Below are positions 26,094 to 34,197 of a stretch of 64,000 nucleotides of DNA, piece after piece. Location of the stretch: positions 3,390,001 to 3,454,000 of the forward strand of contig NZ_CP019640.1 in NCBI RefSeq assembly GCF_001999905.1, read 5' to 3'. The translations under genes were made by a program, and so were the position numbers. The notes under the pieces were generated by a model, which had not been told where the DNA came from, ran no database searches, and was given only the letters and a program-made list of their open reading frames with translations. Origin of the DNA: Planococcus lenghuensis (GTDB taxonomy: Bacteria > Bacillota > Bacilli > Bacillales_A > Planococcaceae). Numbering within the stretch: position 1 is the stretch's first letter; each line of letters begins with the position of its first letter.

Positions 26094-26849
26094 CTAATTC
26101 ATTTTCCGGGCATACGCTTCCTCGACATATTCTTTAAGGCCGTCGCATTTCCAAGCTGTATAAGCGGTCCAGAACTTCTCGCCTTTTTCCGCCAGTTCTT
26201 CTTTTGAATATTCACCGGCCGTGAATTTTCCCCAGTTGCCGCTGCCGCCGGTCAGTTTTTCCCAAGGAACATGATCGATGAATTTGAGGTGCTCGGCCGG
26301 CACATCCGACCCCATCGACTCCAGCGTGACGAGTTCCGGACACAGCCACATCGCCGTACACACGGACAACAGCCCACCGTGCATCTCCTTCAGCTCTTCC
26401 AGTCCGGCAGCTTCCTTCGCAACCGCCTGTGCTTCCTCGTCCCGGTAAGGCGGCGCCATCATGAGCAGTTCCGGATATTTGAAGTTCATCTGTTTTACGA
26501 AAGCCGGTTCCCAATACGCGCCGCCATGCCCGCTACAAATGATGAATTTTCTGAACCCCTGCCTGTGCAGGTTCATAATGATTTCTTCCAGCAGGCTCAT
26601 GATCACGCCCGGACTGATGGTGACCGTACCTTTAAGGCTCGCATGTTCTTCGGATGTATTGAACGGAAGCGCGGGCAGCACATAGCCGCCCAGCGCATTT
26701 CCGTACGCTTCCGCAAGCTGCCCCACGATCAGCGTATCGATATGCATCGGCAAATACGGGCCGAATTGCTCTGTCGCCCCGATTGGAATGATGACCGTGT
26801 CCGTTCCGCTGTCCGCCACTTCCGTCGTGGAATTTCTGTAACTCAGCAT
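26094..26849 (-). CDS. Creatininase-family amidohydrolase paralogue 2
   Basis: A 251-aa close paralogue of the 24664-25437 product, with nearly identical core motifs (GATEQFGPYLPMHIDTL, SGHGGAYWEPAFVKQMNFKYPEL, EMHGGLLSVCTAMWLCPELV). It has the same departures from the family metal motifs. The two copies suggest duplication and divergence of one activity. The ATG at 26849 is preferred: GTGAGG stands six nt upstream. It lies 48 nt downstream of pcp and is probably cotranscribed with it, which hints at a role in amide or lactam breakdown of peptides. Confidence 0.8.
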   Translation of the reverse strand: MLSYRNSTTEVADSGTDTVIIPIGATEQFGPYLPMHIDTLIVGQLAEAYGNALGGYVLPALPFNTSEEHASLKGTVTISPGVIMSLLEEIIMNLHRQGFRKFIICSGHGGAYWEPAFVKQMNFKYPELLMMAPPYRDEEAQAVAKEAAGLEELKEMHGGLLSVCTAMWLCPELVTLESMGSDVPAEHLKFIDHVPWEKLTGGSGNWGKFTAGEYSKEELAEKGEKFWTAYTAWKCDGLKEYVEEAYARKMN

Positions 26850-26897
26850 GGCAATCCTCACTTTCTGCGGATTTTCATCTCTGTTTCTCCCGGTTCG

Positions 26898-27506
26898 CTA
26901 TTGTTCCGCCAGTTCCTCGATGCAGATCTCGACGCCCCGCTTCAGGTCGTCGTGCGACCAGCTCGGGATATTGCCGTGCTGGATGGCCAATGCGTGGGAT
27001 GCCGGGATATGGATGAACCCGGACGGCATTTCCGGTTTTTCCGTCCTGGCGTAATGCAGCCCTTCGTACATGACGTTATTGCACAGATATGTGCCCGCCG
27101 TGTTCGAGACTTCCGCCGGCAAGCCGAGTTCGAGCAGCCGATCGACCATGGCGCGGACCGGGAGCGTCGACAGATACGCCGGTTCCCCGCCGGCACGGAT
27201 CGGTTCATCGACCGGTTTATTGCCTTCATTGTCGGGAGCGCCATCTTTGAAATTGATCGCAATGCGTTCCGGTGTGATCTTGAACCGGCCGCCCGCCAGT
27301 CCCAAGGAAATGACGGCATCCGGATCCGTCTCCCGAATATGCGCCAGCAATTGCTCTCCGGATGCGTTAAAATCCACCGTCAAAATCTTGCCGACGATTT
27401 TATAGCCGCCGATTGTCCGGCCGTCGAGTTCCTCCACGATCCGCATCGTCGGATTTAAAGTGAAGTTTAAAAACGGTTCGAATCCGGTCAGTAATAATGT
27501 TTTCAT
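26898..27506 (-). CDS. pcp: Pyroglutamyl-peptidase I
   Basis: Removes N-terminal pyroglutamate (a lactam) from peptides in the cytoplasm. The 202-aa protein has the cysteine-protease triad motifs: Glu in ITPERIAIN, Cys in SNTAGTYLCNNVMY and His in IHIPASHA. N-terminal LLTGFEPFLNFTLNPT is typical. Length is slightly below the usual 215 aa but no motif is missing. It leads a gene pair with a creatininase-like protein. Confidence 0.94.
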   Translation of the reverse strand: MKTLLLTGFEPFLNFTLNPTMRIVEELDGRTIGGYKIVGKILTVDFNASGEQLLAHIRETDPDAVISLGLAGGRFKITPERIAINFKDGAPDNEGNKPVDEPIRAGGEPAYLSTLPVRAMVDRLLELGLPAEVSNTAGTYLCNNVMYEGLHYARTEKPEMPSGFIHIPASHALAIQHGNIPSWSHDDLKRGVEICIEELAEQ

Positions 27507-27750
27507 AATCTATTCCCCCAGTTGTTATTCGCTATTGCATCCGTTCCGGTCTTCGCCAGCCGCTGACGCTTCCCAGTTTATTTCGGAGCGCTTCATTGAT
27601 CGTGTCTTCAAATCATAATCATCTGCCTTGTTATCGAGTAAAGATAGAACAATAATTTTATTTTATAATAAATCCACTTCCCGCAGGGATCTTTCTAAAT
27701 ACTTCCACCGCAAGGTTATGAACTTATCTACATTCAACCGAGACAACACC

Positions 27751-28725
27751 TTAAATCATAGTTGTTTTCATAAGAAAAAATACCTGCTCCAAAAGGGAAC
27801 AGGCGCACCATTGACCGTTGCTTGATAATTGCGTTTCCTGACTGCTTCCCAGGAACTGATACATATATTCCATCGCGTGCGGAAGCGCCGCGCGCCAGAC
27901 CCGCCATTCGTGGTCGCCTTCCACGACATGGTATTCCACCAGTGCCGGCTGCAGCTCATGCAGTGTCTGGTAAAGCGCTTTTGCATGCGGTTCGACGCCA
28001 TGCCGGTCCCGGTCGCCGGTCAGGATGTAGAGCGGTACCCGCATCCGTTCGGCTACATAGTCATCGAGCAGGCGCACGTAACTGAGTGCATCCCATTTTT
28101 CCGGATCGAATTGCCCGTTCTCACCCATAAACGTCGGATGCCGAAGCGCAGTTGAAGTGGCGGGCGGCCGGGGCGCATAGACGGCCGGACTCAATGCCGC
28201 AGCTGCTGCGAATAGATCCGGCCGGTCCAGGATGAAATTGACGGTGCCGTATCCGCCGGCGGACAGGCCCGCGATCAGCCGGCTGTCCCGTTCCGGAATC
28301 GTGCGCCACATCCCGTCGATATGCGGAATCAGCTCATCGACAAAAGCGGTTCCCGCCCGTTCGTTATAGCCATCGATCCACCAGTCCCTGCTGCCCGGCA
28401 TGACGATAATCGACGGCGGAATCTCGCCGCTTTCAATCAGCCGGTCCGCCGTCTTTTTCACATTCCCCCGCTCCACCCAATTGTGTTCATTGCCGAACGA
28501 GCCATGAAGCAGGTAAAGGACGGGGTAGTGTTTCTCCGACTCATCGTATTCTTCCGGTATGTAAATGTTGTAGTTATAACCCCTGCCGAGGACCTCCGAC
28601 TGGAACGTCCGATGAAGGACTGTGCCGCCGTCTGCCGCCTGGATGAAATGCCAGGCGCCTACACCGCTGAGCACCAAAAACGAAACCAGCCCAGACAGCA
28701 AAAGGAATGACAGCCGCTGAACCAT
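27751..28725 (-). CDS. Secreted alpha/beta-hydrolase, putative esterase family (esterase D/mycolyltransferase-like)
   Basis: The 324-aa precursor has an N-terminal hydrophobic signal or anchor (about residues 4-26) and a putative-esterase domain with RGYNYNIYIPEEY, PVLYLLHGSFGNEHNW, nucleophile motif GLSAGGYG, Asp in TGDRDRHG and His in EGDHEWRVW. Substrate unknown; homologues act on acyl or feruloyl esters. Start at the ATG with GGAGGGAAGCAT upstream. The last 30 or so codons after QFLGSSQ are not family-like and read straight through a terminator hairpin (27783-27803), so the gene may have lost its original stop by a small frameshift. Confidence 0.85.
   Translation of the reverse strand: MVQRLSFLLLSGLVSFLVLSGVGAWHFIQAADGGTVLHRTFQSEVLGRGYNYNIYIPEEYDESEKHYPVLYLLHGSFGNEHNWVERGNVKKTADRLIESGEIPPSIIVMPGSRDWWIDGYNERAGTAFVDELIPHIDGMWRTIPERDSRLIAGLSAGGYGTVNFILDRPDLFAAAAALSPAVYAPRPPATSTALRHPTFMGENGQFDPEKWDALSYVRLLDDYVAERMRVPLYILTGDRDRHGVEPHAKALYQTLHELQPALVEYHVVEGDHEWRVWRAALPHAMEYMYQFLGSSQETQLSSNGQWCACSLLEQVFFLMKTTMI
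27775..27803 (-). terminator. Terminator hairpin lying inside the esterase reading frame
   Basis: CCTGTTCC/GGAGCAGG (minus strand, one mismatch) followed by TATTTTTTC. It precedes the current stop codon (27751) by some 25-50 nt, so it is within the open frame. Confidence 0.65.
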
Positions 28726-28982
28726 ATGCTTCCCTCCTATGTGCATTTGAAATCTACCGCCTACTTTAAACCATGAGAAAGCAAGAGGCAACCAAGGTGC
28801 AGAGAGTCATATTAATATTTAATTCAATTGCAAATGGTAAATAATGCATTTTAATTCTCCAGATGGAATCCTAATATATATCCATCCAAGCTATTTTACT
28901 TCCACCATTCGACTTAACATGCCGATCTATAAACTTTAAAAAATGTCGTGCTAACTCTGCCTCACTTTCTTGCGCTCGAAAA

Positions 28983-29942
28983 TTAAAAATCATTTTTAAT
29001 TATTTTGTTTGCAGGCAATTGTATTTCTACTGTACTAAAGTAATTAGCAATTAATGCCCCAATCGAAAGGTTAAATATCATATTCACAATAGGAGCAATT
29101 GTTCCGACTGTCCCTATAAACTGCAAGGCTAAAATAGCAGCAAGCGCAGTATTGCATAATCCTACTTGAAATAAAGCAGCCCTTGCGTCTGCTTCATCCA
29201 TCTTAAGCGCTTTTGCAATATAATAAGCAGCCCCCATCGGGAAAGTCACTTGAATAAATGTTGCCAGGGCAACAAGCGGGATTGAATTGATCTCTAAAGC
29301 AATCGCTTCTTTACCGCTTCCTACGATCACATGGACAATTAACAATAATGCTACAGAGGAACCCAACTTAGTGATCGGCTTTGAATAAACGCCTAATTGG
29401 GGAACAATCCGCTGAATGATTAAACCAATCGTCAAAGGGATTACTACAATAAGGGAAAAAGCTTTTAGTAAAGCTAAAAAAGATATAGTGATTTCCCCTT
29501 CCCCAAGACCAGCAACTGATAGCGGCGTAATAATAGGACTTATAGCAACATCTAATAAAGATGCTGCGATGACAAGGGAAGTATTGCCTCCTGCTAAAAA
29601 GGTATAGACCGTTGCAGCGGTAGCGCTGGGAACCGTACCCGCTAATATCAGCCCGGCTGCAATTTCTGGTTTATTGGAAAAGAAAACGTAAGCTAACCCT
29701 AAAGAGGTAGATACTGTTAGTGTCCATTTAAGCATGGTTATCAGCACTAATTCCCGTTTTTTCTTCCGAATGTCTTTAAATGCCTCAATGTTTGTCGATA
29801 AACCTGTGAAGAAGATCACCACTCCCAGAAGGAAACTGGGAATCCAGGAAGACACTTGCCAATAAAAAGGAGAGAAGTAAGTACTAATTGCCATAACTAC
29901 AATGAGAATAGGTAATCTTTTAGACACAAATTTAATCAGCAC
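28983..29942 (-). CDS. Bile acid:sodium symporter (BASS) family transporter
   Basis: A 319-aa membrane protein with nine or ten hydrophobic helices. Family features are GVVIFFTGLSTN near residue 45, AGLILAGTVPSATAATVYTFLAGGN in the middle, and FQVGLCNTALAAILALQF near the C-terminus. Bacterial BASS members import pantothenate, 2-oxo acids or sterols with sodium; the cargo here is unknown. The likely start is GTG at 29942, since AGAAGGAG lies upstream and frames before it encode that site. It follows the terminator of the thiolase operon, so it is probably a separate unit, perhaps with a related substrate. Confidence 0.85.
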   Translation of the reverse strand: MLIKFVSKRLPILIVVMAISTYFSPFYWQVSSWIPSFLLGVVIFFTGLSTNIEAFKDIRKKKRELVLITMLKWTLTVSTSLGLAYVFFSNKPEIAAGLILAGTVPSATAATVYTFLAGGNTSLVIAASLLDVAISPIITPLSVAGLGEGEITISFLALLKAFSLIVVIPLTIGLIIQRIVPQLGVYSKPITKLGSSVALLLIVHVIVGSGKEAIALEINSIPLVALATFIQVTFPMGAAYYIAKALKMDEADARAALFQVGLCNTALAAILALQFIGTVGTIAPIVNMIFNLSIGALIANYFSTVEIQLPANKIIKNDF

Positions 29943-30017
29943 ACATACTTCGCTCCTTCTCAATCAATTTTTGCTGAATATAGATATAAAGTGTTGTTTT
30001 ACAAAAGAACTAAAAGC

Positions 30018-30049
30018 AAAAATCCCTCATTAATCATTGAGGGATTTTT
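30018..30049 (-). terminator. Terminator of the glcD-to-DUF35 operon
   Basis: AAAAATCCCTCA (30018-30029) pairs with TGAGGGATTTTT (30038-30049). The upstream half of the stem encodes the last codons of the DUF35 gene, whose stop is at 30034-30036. T-rich sequence follows on the minus strand. Confidence 0.88.
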
Positions 30050-30339
30050 TCGTACACATAAGCACCTTGATCGATCTGCTTTAATGTAACGGCATCTCCT
30101 ATTGCAACATCTTCCTTTATCCGTGTTGTTATCTTTGCAGTAGATTCATCAAGGTCTACCAGCACTACATTATATGGAGCAAGCGCTGCAAACTCAGCAG
30201 GGGGAACATGGATCTTTGTATAGCTATACACTGTTCCTCGGTCAGAAATCTCTTTTTCCTCAAATTCGCTGCTGCCGCACTCTGCACAAAAATACTTTTT
30301 AGTAATGGATTCACTTCCGCAACATTTATAGATTTTCAC
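30034..30339 (-). CDS. DUF35 OB-fold/zinc-ribbon protein
   Basis: A 101-aa protein with a four-cysteine rubredoxin-like zinc ribbon (CC at 6-7, CAEC near 18-21) followed by an OB-fold (GTVYSYTKIHVPP ... YNVVLVDLDE). DUF35 proteins bind acyl-CoA and bridge thiolases with partner enzymes, or form the small half of steroid-side-chain hydratases. It sits 4 nt after the thiolase gene, a pairing seen widely in archaea and actinobacteria, so a thiolase-DUF35 complex is likely. The terminator overlaps the end of the coding sequence. Confidence 0.88.
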   Translation of the reverse strand: MKIYKCCGSESITKKYFCAECGSSEFEEKEISDRGTVYSYTKIHVPPAEFAALAPYNVVLVDLDESTAKITTRIKEDVAIGDAVTLKQIDQGAYVYEKIPQ

Positions 30340-30343
30340 GCGA

Positions 30344-31477
30344 TTACACCCTTTCCAGAATATGGACCGTCGAATAGGAACCCGTTCCGCCTAAATTTTG
30401 AGCCAATGCCAACCGAGGGTTGTTCACTACTTGATTTGCTGCATTGCCGCGAAGCTGACGTACCAGTTGATAAATTTGAGCGATTCCAGTCGCACCTATT
30501 GGATGACCGCGGGACAATAAGCCGCCACTTGTATTGACTGGTTTTTCACCGTTTACTTTGGTTCGTCCTTCTTCTACAGCTTTCCAGCCTTCCAATTTTC
30601 CAAAAAAGCCAAGTTCTTCTGTTGCAATGATCTCCGTCATCGAAAAGCAGTCATGGATTTCCACTACATCAATATCCTCTGGACCAAGTCCTGCTTTTTC
30701 GTACGCTAGTCGACCCGATTCACCGATTGCCGGCACAGATAGCAAATCCACGGCATCCTGCATTCTGGTTGGACCGGAAACCTGTGAACTTGCCCGTACA
30801 TGGATAGGAGACTTTTTGCGGGAAATGACTACTGCCGCAGCTCCATCTGTCATTGGTGAACAATCGAACAGGCCAAGTGGGTCTGTAATCATGCGGGCAT
30901 TCATGATCTCTTCCAAACTTGTTGGCTTAGGGAACTGGGCAAGCGGGTTATTAACACCGTTTTCCCGGTTTTTTAATGCTACACGAGCTAAATGTTCTTT
31001 AGTGGCGCCGGTCTCATAAAAATACCGATTTGCCAGTACACCGAAAAAGCCAGGGAAAGTCAGACCGGCATCTTTTTCAGTAGTAGTTGTATCCATCGCT
31101 GCATTAATAGCTTGTGTGACGTCCGGTGTAGAAGCATGTTTCATTTTTTCAGCACCCGCAACGAGAACCGTCTCATATTCTCCGCTCAATATACCGAGCA
31201 GCCCTTGCCGGAACGCTATTCCACCCGATGCACAAGCTCCCTCCACTTTTGTAGACGGAATATAACCGAGGCCTAACTCATTCGCAAGAATCGCGCCAAG
31301 AATCTCCTGATTGGAAATACTGCCGCCCATGAAGTTCCCAACAAATACTGCATCTATTTTGGGATTTCCCGCTTCATTTAAAGCTTCAACACTTGCTTGA
31401 AGCAACAAATCTTTTAATGAAGCGTCCAGTTTACCGAATTTAGTCATTCCAATGCCGTGAATATAGACATTAGTCAT
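30344..31477 (-). CDS. SCP-x-type thiolase (acetyl-CoA acyltransferase family)
   Basis: A 377-aa thiolase of the SCP-x/archaeal group rather than the FadA group. The nucleophilic Cys lies in VEGACASGGIAF, and EIHDCFSMTEI and SRGHPIGATG supply the other active-site motifs. It should cleave or form beta-ketoacyl-CoA in concert with the DUF35 protein. Its start overlaps the CoA ligase stop as ATGA. Because uptake, oxidation and CoA-activation genes precede it, thiolysis of the pathway's final ketoacyl-CoA is the simplest reading. Confidence 0.88.
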   Translation of the reverse strand: MTNVYIHGIGMTKFGKLDASLKDLLLQASVEALNEAGNPKIDAVFVGNFMGGSISNQEILGAILANELGLGYIPSTKVEGACASGGIAFRQGLLGILSGEYETVLVAGAEKMKHASTPDVTQAINAAMDTTTTEKDAGLTFPGFFGVLANRYFYETGATKEHLARVALKNRENGVNNPLAQFPKPTSLEEIMNARMITDPLGLFDCSPMTDGAAAVVISRKKSPIHVRASSQVSGPTRMQDAVDLLSVPAIGESGRLAYEKAGLGPEDIDVVEIHDCFSMTEIIATEELGFFGKLEGWKAVEEGRTKVNGEKPVNTSGGLLSRGHPIGATGIAQIYQLVRQLRGNAANQVVNNPRLALAQNLGGTGSYSTVHILERV

Positions 31478-32955
31478 TTGCTCACCTCCACATGTTGTTG
31501 TTTCATTTCCCGCTTCAGGATTTTACCGTATGAACTTTTCGGGAGCTCATCCACTATAAATATTTCTTTCGGTTTTTTAAAACTGGCCAAGTTCTCTTTA
31601 CAAAGTTCAATCAATTGCTCTGATGTCACTTCTTCCTTACCATTTGGCACTACGAAGGCGATGACATTCTCACCCCATTTATCATCCGGCACTCCAATGA
31701 CGCAAGTCTCCTTGACACCTCTATGAAGATTCAATACTTCTTCAACTTCCCGAGGATAGATATTGACACCGCCTGAGATGATCACGTCCTTCTTGCGGTC
31801 TACAATATAAAGGAAACCTTGAGCGTCGCGCCAGCCTAAATCCCCTGTGTATAACCATCCATCCCGCAATGTTTCATTTGTCGCCTTTTCGTTATTCCAG
31901 TAACCTTTCATTACCAGTGAACCTTTTGCGATAATTTCACCAACCTCTCCATGAGGCACTTCATTTTGTTCATCATCGACAATTTTCACATCGACGAAGA
32001 TACCAATACGACCACAGGATTCAAGGCGGTTTTTTATCTCTTTACGAGGCATCATGGTGATGCACATCGGCGCTTCTACCTGGCCATATGTTTCGACGAA
32101 AATTTCGCCCGCCTTATCCAAAGCTTCCTGGAGTTTGCTGGCTGCGATCGGCGAACCCGCCATATTAATGGACTTCACGGTCGCTAGTTTCGTAGCATCG
32201 AAATTAGGATGTTGAATCATTAGATTGACCATAGTAGGCACAAGGAATAACACAGAAACTTTATCCTCAGAAAGCGAATCCAAAAATTCTTCCGGTTCAA
32301 ATTTGCTGTAGATGATCTGTGTCAATCCGTAAAGCCATGAAACATGACTTAAGAAGTTTGCTCCATGCGTCAACGGGGCCACATGCCCGATAATGTCGTC
32401 ATAATTCACTTCACACACTTGGGCCAGGGACACAGCGCCTGAAATGATATTCCGGTGAGAGAGCATGACTCCTTTTGGATTTCCCGTCGTTCCTGATGTG
32501 TACATGATTGCAAATAAATCATCTTCATCCACTTCTGCAATATATTCCTGTCCAATAAACCTATTTAACGTATTCTCATACGCATCACCAATGTATAGAG
32601 AGCGTATATCCAGCTCAGTAGCATCGATTAAAACCTGATCTCCCATCAGCAGACTTAATCCGGCGTCTTTAATCATATATTCATGCTCTTTTGGATGTAA
32701 CCGGTAATTGAGCGGAACTTTCACCAATCCGGCAAGTGCAACGGCAACATCAAGTTCAATATGCTCTAACCGGTTTGACATCAGCACACCAATCCGCGCC
32801 CCTTTTTCAAACCCTGCATCTCGAAAGTAAGCGGAAAGCGCTTTTGCTCGATTGATGAATTCCTGGTACGTGAATGTGCGGTTTTCGTCCTTTACTGCAA
32901 TCTTTTCAGGATAGGCGTTCGCCGATTTTAGTGCTAACTGCCCCAGAGTCTCCAT
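31474..32955 (-). CDS. AMP-forming acyl-CoA synthetase (class I ligase)
   Basis: A 493-aa ANL-superfamily ligase. The ATP-binding loop IMYTSGTTGNPKGVMLSH, the later motif ETYGQVEAPM, the hinge WLYTGDLGWRDAQGFLYIVDRKKDVIISGG and the C-terminal catalytic Lys in SSYGKILKRE are all present. It activates a carboxylic acid, substrate unknown. I start at METLGQL, which has AAGGAGGGGG upstream; the gene then overlaps the DUF296 frame by 50 nt. This places CoA activation between the oxidases and the thiolase in the operon. Confidence 0.9.
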   Translation of the reverse strand: METLGQLALKSANAYPEKIAVKDENRTFTYQEFINRAKALSAYFRDAGFEKGARIGVLMSNRLEHIELDVAVALAGLVKVPLNYRLHPKEHEYMIKDAGLSLLMGDQVLIDATELDIRSLYIGDAYENTLNRFIGQEYIAEVDEDDLFAIMYTSGTTGNPKGVMLSHRNIISGAVSLAQVCEVNYDDIIGHVAPLTHGANFLSHVSWLYGLTQIIYSKFEPEEFLDSLSEDKVSVLFLVPTMVNLMIQHPNFDATKLATVKSINMAGSPIAASKLQEALDKAGEIFVETYGQVEAPMCITMMPRKEIKNRLESCGRIGIFVDVKIVDDEQNEVPHGEVGEIIAKGSLVMKGYWNNEKATNETLRDGWLYTGDLGWRDAQGFLYIVDRKKDVIISGGVNIYPREVEEVLNLHRGVKETCVIGVPDDKWGENVIAFVVPNGKEEVTSEQLIELCKENLASFKKPKEIFIVDELPKSSYGKILKREMKQQHVEVSK

Positions 32956-33442
32956 TTTCTGCCCCCTCCTTGCTGTAAAATGAAAATATCGGCGCCTGCC
33001 AATATGGATCCACTCCACGTTGTAAACGCACGTTTTCTATTGGGAATATAATAAATTCCACTGTCACCGCAGTTGGATTTTCTCCGTCCAAAAAATGTCC
33101 TCCTGTTATTTGCTGATCACAATCAACGACCATTCCATGAAAATGCACGTCAAGCTCTCCATCTTCCCCTGTTCCTACAAAACCTGATCCTGAAAGAATT
33201 TCTACAGCAGAACCCGTTTGTTTTTTCCCAGAGTAGCGAACTAAACCCGGCTCGTCGCCACGTATGATCTGCAAATATGTTGCATACTGCAGTGACCCTA
33301 AACATTGAAATTGAGCAGCCCCCACTTTGAAGTGCCGACATACTTCTTTTATTCCTTCGAATAAATCAACATCTTTCATCAGTCTTCCGACAATCCGGTT
33401 CCATGATTCATCGCGCACTGCCTGAATCCGATTATTATCCAA
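32906..33442 (-). CDS. PPC/DUF296 domain protein
   Basis: A 178-aa protein whose middle (about residues 25-145) is a PPC (DUF296) domain: GIKEVCRHFKVGAAQFQCLGSLQ, VEILSGSGFVGTG, DVHFHGMVVDCDQQITGGHF and a beta strand VEFIIFP. The His residues in HFHG and GGHF are the usual metal-binding set. In plants this domain is in AT-hook proteins; bacterial single-domain versions are trimers of unknown role. TTG start overlapping the SDR stop by 8 nt. A place inside a CoA pathway suggests a metabolic role. Confidence 0.83.
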   Translation of the reverse strand: MDNNRIQAVRDESWNRIVGRLMKDVDLFEGIKEVCRHFKVGAAQFQCLGSLQYATYLQIIRGDEPGLVRYSGKKQTGSAVEILSGSGFVGTGEDGELDVHFHGMVVDCDQQITGGHFLDGENPTAVTVEFIIFPIENVRLQRGVDPYWQAPIFSFYSKEGAENGDSGAVSTKIGERLS

Positions 33443-34184
33443 TGCTTATGCCCCCATCCACTTTAAGAACTTGAGAAGTCGTATATCCTGCTCCTCTAGA
33501 AGCAAAGTAAAGGACTGCTTCTGCAATATCACTCGGTTCGCCCATCCGGTCAATTACTTGCCCGCCGGTATCGTATGCAACGCCAGCCGTGATAGCCGTT
33601 GCTGTCGCACCAGGTGCAACCGAGTTGCATGTAATGCCGTACTTACCTAATTCTTTTGCCACCCATCTGGTCAGTGCAATAACACCTCCTTTTGAAGCGG
33701 CATATGCAGGGCCTGAACGCCCGTTTTTTTCCTCTCCTGATACAACGCCACCGTTGATTCCCGAGACAGAACTGATGTTTACAATACGTCCGTATCCCGC
33801 TTCTTTCATATGAGGATAGACAACAGCCTGTGTAAACAAGAAGGTCGCTTTTAAATTTGTGTTTAAATCCCGATCCCACATTTCGAGCGTCATATCCTCG
33901 AGGTCCAATCGGCTGCACGTTCCAGCATTGTTCACTAATATATGAACTTCTCCATACTTTTCAATCGTTCTGTTAACAACCGCCTTCACAAATTTCGGGT
34001 CTTTAATATCACCAAGGCATTCTAAATAATCCGTTCCCTGTTCAAAAGAATTTATTGTCTTCCCGCAAGCATTTAAATCCACTAGAACGATTTTTGCTCC
34101 TTCTTTTGCTAATTGCAGAGCTACTTCTTGTCCAATCCCACTAGCAGCACCGGTTATAATTGCTACATCATCTTTGAATTTCAT
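33435..34184 (-). CDS. Short-chain dehydrogenase/reductase
   Basis: A 249-aa classical SDR: ITGAASGIGQEVA near residue 10, NNAGTCSRLDL near 86, NISSVSGINGG with the catalytic Ser, YAASKGGV with Tyr/Lys, and VLKVDGGISIG at the C-terminus. NAD preference is likely from the acidic D after the second beta strand (VLVDLNACG). It probably oxidises or reduces a hydroxy/keto intermediate of this operon. Good ribosome site (GGAGG, 8 nt). It lies between the TRAP permease and the DUF296 gene. Confidence 0.9.
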   Translation of the reverse strand: MKFKDDVAIITGAASGIGQEVALQLAKEGAKIVLVDLNACGKTINSFEQGTDYLECLGDIKDPKFVKAVVNRTIEKYGEVHILVNNAGTCSRLDLEDMTLEMWDRDLNTNLKATFLFTQAVVYPHMKEAGYGRIVNISSVSGINGGVVSGEEKNGRSGPAYAASKGGVIALTRWVAKELGKYGITCNSVAPGATATAITAGVAYDTGGQVIDRMGEPSDIAEAVLYFASRGAGYTTSQVLKVDGGISIG

Positions 34185-34197
34185 TTATATTTGCCTC

